From: Streptomyces viridiviolaceus
GTDB taxonomy: Bacteria > Actinomycetota > Actinomycetes > Streptomycetales > Streptomycetaceae
Assembly (NCBI RefSeq): GCF_014650995.1
Contig: NZ_BMWA01000023.1
Coordinates: 62,001 to 126,000 of the forward strand
Direction of reading: 5' to 3'
Length of the DNA stretch: 64,000 bases
Notes under the pieces: model-generated
What the model was told of the DNA's origin: nothing
Database searches by the model: none
What the model saw: the letters and a program-made list of their open reading frames with translations, nothing else
Translations under genes and position numbers: made by a program
Shown: piece after piece, positions 58,959 through 64,000 of the stretch
Position numbering within the stretch: position 1 is the first letter of the stretch
Layout of the letters: each line of letters starts with the position of its first letter

Positions 58959-59723
58959 TCACCGCGCCGTAGCCGTAACCCGCTCCGCCTCGATCCGCTT
59001 GTCCAGCACCCCCGCCCCCGCCCGCTCCAGATGCCGGCACAGCACCACCGAGCCCCCGGACGCCAACGGCCCGTACAACCCCGCGCTCAACCCCTCCCAC
59101 GTGTCGTACGGCAACCCCGACAGGATCCGCGCCCCGGGCCCCGTGAGCCCCAGCTCCGACGCCTCCGCCCGGGCCCGCTCCACGACCTCGGCCCCACTGA
59201 ACTCCCGCCCGGCCACGATCAGCGCCGGCTCCTCCGGATCCACCGGCGCGTACGGCACGAACCGGTCCCCCTGCCCCGGCACCTCCACCGCGTAGTCGGC
59301 GAAGCCCTCCGGCGCCTGCGGCAGGAATCGGCCCCCGAGCGGCCGCAGCGCCAGCGCGATCCGCGGCCCGGAACACGCCCGCGCCGCCTCCAGCGACTCC
59401 GGCTCCGGCCCGCTCACCACCACGTCCGCCGCCGCCGGATCCCCGGCCATGTCGGCGACCGCGCCCACCGACGCGCACGCCAGCAGCCACACCGCCGTCT
59501 GCCAGTGCGCGGGCAGCAGCAGCGCGACCCGGTCACCGGGTTCGACGGACAACTCGTCCTGGAGCAGATTGGCGGTCTTGGCCACCCAATTGGCGAAGGT
59601 GGCCACGGACAGTTCGACGCGTTCGCCCGTGGCGTCGTCGTAGAAGGTCACCAGGGGGCGTCCGGGGTCCGCGGCGAGCGCGGAACTCAGCAGGTCGGCA
59701 GGGGTGCGGTCGGTCGCGTTCAC
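58959..59723 (-). CDS. TIGR03089 family protein (partial adenylate-forming-enzyme fold)
   Basis: A 254-residue protein resembling only the N-terminal part of AMP-binding (ANL) ligases: RPLVTFYDDATGERVELSVATFANWVAKTANLL and GDRVALLLPAHWQTAVWLLACASVGAVAD match the early motifs. The P-loop and C-terminal lid domain are missing. Actinobacteria carry this as the TIGR03089 family near LCP genes, of unknown function. GTG 59723 lies 7 nt after TACGCT on its strand, suggesting a leaderless start. Confidence 0.8.
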   Translation of the reverse strand: MNATDRTPADLLSSALAADPGRPLVTFYDDATGERVELSVATFANWVAKTANLLQDELSVEPGDRVALLLPAHWQTAVWLLACASVGAVADMAGDPAAADVVVSGPEPESLEAARACSGPRIALALRPLGGRFLPQAPEGFADYAVEVPGQGDRFVPYAPVDPEEPALIVAGREFSGAEVVERARAEASELGLTGPGARILSGLPYDTWEGLSAGLYGPLASGGSVVLCRHLERAGAGVLDKRIEAERVTATAR

Positions 59724-59837
59724 CCGCGCTAGCGTACGCGGGCCCGCGTACGTGCACCGTGCGGACGGCGTACCGCACCGCCACCGATCGGATGAAAAGG
59801 CCCTACAGCCCGTCAAGTTCCCGATGGACAGATTTGT

Positions 59838-61142
59838 ATGAGGATGTCCACGATCAGGGGCATGCTGCGATTCCTTGCTTCCTCGATCGGTGTCACCTGC
59901 GCGGCCGCCCTCGCCCTCCCGCTCGCCCCACCCGCGGCGCAGCCGACGAACGGGAGAACGGCGCAGGCCGAGGCAGACGCCTCCGGCAGCACCCAGTCGC
60001 TGCCCCTCGTTCCCCTCGCGGGCGACCGCGCCCCCGTGGAACAGGGCGTACCCCGCAGGGACGTACGGCACTTCTCGCTGCTCGGTGTCATCTGGGACGA
60101 CCCGGACACCGAACTGCACGGCCGTGTCCAGGTCCGCACGCGCGCCGCCGGCACCGGCAACTGGTCCTCCTGGCAGGAGCTGGAGACCCACAACGCCGAC
60201 CATGCCGCCGACCCGGACACCCCCGAGAGGACCTCGGGCCGCGTCCGCGGCGCGACCGCACCGCTGTGGGTGGGCGACTCCGACGGCGTGGAGGTACGGG
60301 TGCGGGCGGAGACCGACGGCGAGGCCACGAGGGCCGTCTCCCCGCTCCCCACCGGGCTGCGCCTCGAACTCGTCGACCCCGGCGAGGACGCTGCGCTGTC
60401 CGAGGCCCCGGTACCGGACGACGGAGCCCGCACCGGCGCCCTGGACGAGATCCCGGCACTGGACCGCGCCCAGACCGAGCGCGAGCTCCTCGCCCTGGGT
60501 ACCGGCGCGTCGACGGGGCAGCAGAAGGCCAAGCCGTACGTCGGTCCGCGCCCGCGCATCGTCACGCGCCGCGGCTGGGGCGCGAACGAGAAGCTGCGCG
60601 AGAAGAAGTCGGTGTACACGAAGAAGGTCAAGGCGGCCTTCGTGCACCACTCGGCCACCGGCAACAACTACAGCTGCAAGCAGGCGCCGTCAGTCATTCG
60701 CAGTATCTACCGCTACCACGTCAAAAGCATGGGATGGCGCGACATCGGCTACAACTTCCTCGTCGACAAGTGCGGGAAGATCTACGAGGGCCGGGCCGGT
60801 GGTGTGGCGAAGCCGGTGCTGGGCGCCCACACCCTCGGGTTCAACTCCAACAGCATGGGAATCGCGGTTCTCGGCACCTACAGCTCCAAGAAACCGTCGT
60901 CCGCCGCCGTGAAGGCCATCGCCCGGCTCACCGCGTGGAAGCTCGGTCTCTACGGCATGAATCCGCGCGGCAAGACATACCTGAAGTCCGCTGGTGGCAA
61001 TCTCTACCGAAAAGGTAAGAACGTACGACTGAACGTCATCTCCGGTCACCGGGACGGCTTCGCGACGAGCTGCCCGGGCCGGAAGCTGTACGGCAAGCTC
61101 AAGACGGCCCGCTCGACCGCGGCGAAGTACCAGGGCCGCTGA
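59838..61142 (+). CDS. Secreted N-acetylmuramoyl-L-alanine amidase (PGRP domain)
   Basis: A 434-residue secreted enzyme that cleaves the MurNAc-L-Ala bond of peptidoglycan. A signal peptide occupies about 1-35, then a ~200-residue N-terminal region of unknown fold, then an amidase_2/PGRP domain (~240-410). Zinc ligands are visible as H270 (FVHHSATGN), H404 (SGHRDG) and C412 (TSCPG), with Y305 (IGYNF) as the catalytic Tyr. C280 and C312 may form a disulfide. ATG 59838 is used; ATG 59844 and 59862 are alternatives, since no ribosome site is clear. Confidence 0.9.
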   Translation: MRMSTIRGMLRFLASSIGVTCAAALALPLAPPAAQPTNGRTAQAEADASGSTQSLPLVPLAGDRAPVEQGVPRRDVRHFSLLGVIWDDPDTELHGRVQVRTRAAGTGNWSSWQELETHNADHAADPDTPERTSGRVRGATAPLWVGDSDGVEVRVRAETDGEATRAVSPLPTGLRLELVDPGEDAALSEAPVPDDGARTGALDEIPALDRAQTERELLALGTGASTGQQKAKPYVGPRPRIVTRRGWGANEKLREKKSVYTKKVKAAFVHHSATGNNYSCKQAPSVIRSIYRYHVKSMGWRDIGYNFLVDKCGKIYEGRAGGVAKPVLGAHTLGFNSNSMGIAVLGTYSSKKPSSAAVKAIARLTAWKLGLYGMNPRGKTYLKSAGGNLYRKGKNVRLNVISGHRDGFATSCPGRKLYGKLKTARSTAAKYQGR

Positions 61143-61287
61143 GGGGGACATCGAGGAACGGATTCACCGCCGTCGGGGGGCGAGGGCGGATCACCGCACG
61201 GCCATCGAAGGCGCCATGGAACGGTCTGCATACACTGGCCGGCCGAAAGACAGTTCGGCCGGTCCCGGCAGGAAGCAGAGACGACAG

Positions 61288-62370
61288 GTGACAGAAGCGA
61301 TCCTCCTGGTCGGCGGTAAGGGCACGCGCTTGCGTCCGCTCACGGTGCACACCCCGAAGCCCATGGTCAGGGCGGCGGGGGTGCCGTTCCTCACGCACCA
61401 GCTGGCGCGGGCGAGAGCGGCGGGCGTCGAGCACATCGTGCTCGCCACGTCCTATCTGGCCGAGGTCTTCGAGCCGTACTTCGGCGACGGATCGTCGCTG
61501 GGACTGCACATCGAGTACGTCACGGAGGAGGAGCCCCTCGGCACGGGCGGCGCCATCCGCAACGTGGCCTCGCGGCTGCACTCCGGGCCCGACGACCCGG
61601 TGCTGATCTTCAACGGCGACATCCTGACGGGCCTGGACATCGACGCGCTGGTCCGCACCCACGAGACGACGGGAGCGGATGTCTCCCTCCACCTGACCAA
61701 GGTGACGGACCCGCGGGCGTACGGCCTGGTCCCCACGGACGACACGGGCCGGGTCCTGGCGTTCCTGGAGAAGCCCCAGACCCCGGAGGAGATCGTCACC
61801 GACCAGATCAACGCGGGCGCGTACGTCTTCCGCCGCTCGGTGATCGACACGATCCCGGTGGGCAGACCGGTCTCGGTGGAGCGCGAGACCTTCCCGGAGC
61901 TCCTGGCGACCGGGGCGCATCTCCAGGGCATGGTCGACTCGACGTACTGGCTGGACCTGGGCACTCCCGCCGCATTCGTGCGCGGCTCGGCGGACCTGGT
62001 CCTGGGCCGCGCCCCGTCCCCGGCCATACCGGGCCGCTGCGGCGACCGTCTCGTCCTCCCGACGGCGAGGGTCGCGCCGGACGCCAAGCTGTCCGGCGGC
62101 ACGGTGGTCGGCGAGGGAGCGTTCGTGGCGGAGGGCGCGCGGGTCTTCGGCAGCACGATCCTGCCGGGTGCGGTCATCGAGCCGGGCGCCGTCATCACGG
62201 ACTCCCTCATCGGCAACCGCGCCCGCGTCGGCGAGCGCTCCGTCCTCACGGGCACGGTCATCGGCGACGGCGCGGTGGTCGGCGCGGACAACGAACTCCG
62301 CGACGGCGTCCGCGTATGGTGCGACGCCCGCATCCCTGCGGGCTCGGTGCGCTTCTCGTCCGACGCGTGA
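61288..62370 (+). CDS. NDP-sugar pyrophosphorylase (mannose-1-phosphate guanylyltransferase-like)
   Basis: A 360-residue nucleotidyltransferase making an NDP-sugar. The start VTEAILLVGGKGTRLRPLT holds the GGxGTRxxPLT nucleotide motif, FNGDI supplies the metal Asp, and VSVERETFPEL and YWLDLGTP follow. The C-terminal ~110 residues are a left-handed beta-helix with hexapeptide repeats (VVGEGAFVAEGA ... VIGDGAVVGADN). The actinobacterial homologue is considered a GDP-mannose pyrophosphorylase (ManC type), but the sugar is not proven. The frame is open from 61216; GTG 61288 gives the conserved N-terminus. Confidence 0.88.
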   Translation: MTEAILLVGGKGTRLRPLTVHTPKPMVRAAGVPFLTHQLARARAAGVEHIVLATSYLAEVFEPYFGDGSSLGLHIEYVTEEEPLGTGGAIRNVASRLHSGPDDPVLIFNGDILTGLDIDALVRTHETTGADVSLHLTKVTDPRAYGLVPTDDTGRVLAFLEKPQTPEEIVTDQINAGAYVFRRSVIDTIPVGRPVSVERETFPELLATGAHLQGMVDSTYWLDLGTPAAFVRGSADLVLGRAPSPAIPGRCGDRLVLPTARVAPDAKLSGGTVVGEGAFVAEGARVFGSTILPGAVIEPGAVITDSLIGNRARVGERSVLTGTVIGDGAVVGADNELRDGVRVWCDARIPAGSVRFSSDA

Positions 62371-62515
62371 CGCCGGCGGCGGCCTGTGCGGGGCCGTGCC
62401 GTCGCAGCCGCGTGCAGTGCCGCCCGGGGTGGCACGGCCGGGCGCGGCGGCACCCCCGTCGGCGCCGGGCCGCGCCGCCAGGCGACGGAGCGCACACGGG
62501 TCCGGCGGACCCCGG

Positions 62516-63517
62516 TCACAACCGCCCGATGTCCCGCGGAGCCATCCGAGGCGCCCGCCGAGGCGGCACCCGCCCGCTCAGCAGGATCAGCCGAGCCGCT
62601 CGATGCCGCTGCCCGGCGTACGGCTCCAGCAACCGCAGCATCTCCGCGTCGTCCGCGTTCCGGTCCCCGGCCAGCGCGAACCCCACGATCCCCGGCAGAT
62701 GCAGGTCCCCCACGGTCACCGCGTCCGGCGCCCCGTGACTGCGCTGCACCGTCTCCGCCGAGGTCCACGGCCCGATCCCGGAAACGAGCTCCAGCCGCTG
62801 CTGCGCCGCCGCCGGCTCCATCCCGGCCGCCTCCTCCAGGCGCGCGGCGACCCGCACCGCCCGCAGGATCGTCGAGGCCCGCTTGTCGTCCACCCCCGCC
62901 CGGTGCCACTCCCAGGACGGGATCAGCGCCCACGTCCGGGCCGCCGGCATCACACACATCCGCCCCGGCGCGGGCCCCGGCGCAGGATCCCCGTACTTCC
63001 GCACCAGCAAGCGCCACGCCTGGTACGCCTCGATCGTCGTGACCTTCTGCTCCAGGACCGACGGGATCAGCGACTCCAGCACCAGTCCGGTCCGCGTCAG
63101 CCGCAGCCCCGGCCGCCGGTGCCGCGTCAGCGCCAGCAGCCGGTGCCGTGGCGCGAACGCGGAAGGGTCGTCGTCGGCGCCCAGCATCCGCGGCAGCTGG
63201 TCCAGCAGCCACTCCGCCCCGGGCCCCCAGGCCTCGCCCCGCACCTCGCCGCCGCGCGCGACGACACGCAGCGTGCCCGGACCGGCGGGCGTCCGGCTGG
63301 CCCGCCACACCGACCCGTCCGGCGTCGCCCGGAACGTCGGATCACCCGGTCCGCGCCGCAGCGGCCCGAGGACCAGCCCCAGCTCCAGCGGACCGTCCGG
63401 CACCCACACCCGGACCTTCCCCGGCGCGGTCGCCTGCCGGGGCACGCCGGCGGATACGCCGACCTCCCCGCCGCGCACGGTGGTACGCGTGGGCCGGGGT
63501 GCGAAGCGGCCTGCCAC
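62516..63517 (-). CDS. DNA-3-methyladenine glycosylase 2 family protein (AlkA-like)
   Basis: A 333-residue base-excision-repair glycosylase of the HhH-GPD superfamily. The helix-hairpin-helix is LELVSGIGPWTSAETV, followed by the catalytic Asp region AVTVGDLHLPGIV. The helical segment LVLESLIPSVLEQKVTTIEAYQAWRLLV precedes it, as in AlkA. It would remove alkylated purines. GTG 63517 follows AGGGG at 9 nt. It converges with the nucleotidyltransferase gene. Confidence 0.88.
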   Translation of the reverse strand: MAGRFAPRPTRTTVRGGEVGVSAGVPRQATAPGKVRVWVPDGPLELGLVLGPLRRGPGDPTFRATPDGSVWRASRTPAGPGTLRVVARGGEVRGEAWGPGAEWLLDQLPRMLGADDDPSAFAPRHRLLALTRHRRPGLRLTRTGLVLESLIPSVLEQKVTTIEAYQAWRLLVRKYGDPAPGPAPGRMCVMPAARTWALIPSWEWHRAGVDDKRASTILRAVRVAARLEEAAGMEPAAAQQRLELVSGIGPWTSAETVQRSHGAPDAVTVGDLHLPGIVGFALAGDRNADDAEMLRLLEPYAGQRHRAARLILLSGRVPPRRAPRMAPRDIGRL

Positions 63518-63581
63518 GAATGAAGCCCCTGGGGAGTGGGAGACAAGAGTCCCTACGAGAGTAGGCGCTCGCCGGAGTGCG

Positions 63582-64000
63582 TCACCGCACCTCGATGAAG
63601 ACCTCCGCGTCCCGCTCCGGACGGGGGCGCGGTTCCTCGGCGGGATGGCCGACCGCGACGGCACCCATCGGGTCCCACTCCGCGGGCAGCGCCAGCACCT
63701 CCCGGACGACGTCCCGGCAGAACATCGTCGAGGACACCCACGCCGAGCCGAGCCGCTCCCCGGCGAGCGCGACGAGCAGGTTCTGCACGCCGGCGCCGGC
63801 CGCGACCACGAACATCTCCCGCTCGGCCCCGTCGCGCCGCGCGTCCCCGTAGGTGTGCGAACCGTCCATGACCAGGCAGGGGACGATCAGGTACGGCGCG
63901 TTGCGCAGGACGTCGCCGCGGCGGATCCGTTTGGCGATCGACTCCTCGCTCTTGCCGTCCCGTCTCAGGTCCTCGACCCAGGCGTCCCGCATCGCGTCCA
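63582..64000 (-). CDS. fbiB: Coenzyme F420:L-glutamate ligase FbiB, C-terminal part (runs off window)
   Basis: The 139 visible codons encode the C-terminal nitroreductase-fold domain of actinobacterial FbiB, continuing past the right edge (in-frame DAMRDAW at 63978-63998). Matching features include VEDLRRDG ... IAKRIRRGDVL, APYLIVPCLVMDGSHTY and FVVAAGAGVQNLLVALAGERLGSAWVSSTMF, then GHPAEEPRPR. In FbiB the missing N-terminal domain adds glutamates to F420-0, while this FMN-binding domain reduces the dehydro precursor. If instead it were a stand-alone nitroreductase, the start would be ATG 63992, but the in-frame upstream residues fit FbiB. Confidence 0.85.
   Translation of the reverse strand, partial: DAMRDAWVEDLRRDGKSEESIAKRIRRGDVLRNAPYLIVPCLVMDGSHTYGDARRDGAEREMFVVAAGAGVQNLLVALAGERLGSAWVSSTMFCRDVVREVLALPAEWDPMGAVAVGHPAEEPRPRPERDAEVFIEVR

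Noticed and set aside
556..64000. Biosynthetic gene cluster, prophage, integrative element or defence island
   Set aside because: No PKS/NRPS, integrase, phage structural, restriction or toxin-antitoxin genes were seen. Composition and gene order look like conserved core chromosome.

Overview
This 64 kb window is high-GC chromosomal DNA from a Streptomyces species. The evidence is the uniform G/C-rich third codon positions, frequent GTG and occasional TTG starts, many overlapping stop/start codons, and gene content and order that I recognise from the conserved core of the S. coelicolor chromosome (bldA to the LCP/fbiB neighbourhood). I see no prophage, insertion sequence, CRISPR array or antibiotic cluster. 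Synteny statements come from memory, not from a search.

Layout. 0.3-9.5 kb: the bldA tRNA-Leu(UAA), pobA, a Bax-inhibitor-1 membrane protein, small conserved proteins, a thiolase, an SGNH hydrolase and cystathionine beta-synthase. 9.5-17.4 kb: an OpuC-like ABC importer plus NCS1 permease operon, divergent from an unusual aromatic amino acid lyase coupled to an RpiR regulator. 17.7-24.8 kb: a LysA-fold decarboxylase divergent from a four-gene histidine-utilisation operon (hutU, M20 amidohydrolase, hutF, hutI). 24.8-29.0 kb: a sigma/anti-sigma-like membrane lectin protein and a SigB-family sigma factor with its STAS antagonist and ATP-binding kinase. 29.0-34.4 kb: a 140-bp repeat tract, a POT peptide transporter with a hairpin-bearing leader, a two-component system and a GtrA protein. 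34.5-40.3 kb: purK-purE-dipeptidase, an OYE/MerR pair and a dipeptidase paralogue that has lost its metal ligands. 40.3-45.1 kb: two VOC proteins, a CGNR protein, UDP-glucose dehydrogenase, acyl-CoA dehydrogenase and a thioesterase. 45.2-58.5 kb: seven LytR-CpsA-Psr (LCP) ligase genes around a family 2 glycosyltransferase and a cytosolic copper-storage protein. 59-64 kb: a TIGR03089 protein, a secreted PGRP amidase, a nucleotidyltransferase, an AlkA-type glycosylase and the 3' end of fbiB.

How they work together. The hut operon takes urocanate to N-formylglutamate, and the M20 enzyme is the likely last step. The neighbouring ABC/NCS1 operon may import the substrate. The sigma/STAS/kinase set is a partner-switching stress module, and two genes in it carry the same SigB-like promoter. 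The right half is largely envelope work: sugar-nucleotide supply (UDP-glucose dehydrogenase, NDP-sugar pyrophosphorylase), glycosyltransfer, LCP attachment of glycopolymers to peptidoglycan, and an amidase.

The most notable items are the lyase with a shortened MIO motif, the dead dipeptidase paralogue, the sigma-like/zinc-finger/lectin fusion, the paired SigB-like promoters, and the A-B-A-B duplication in the LCP array with a conserved upstream block.
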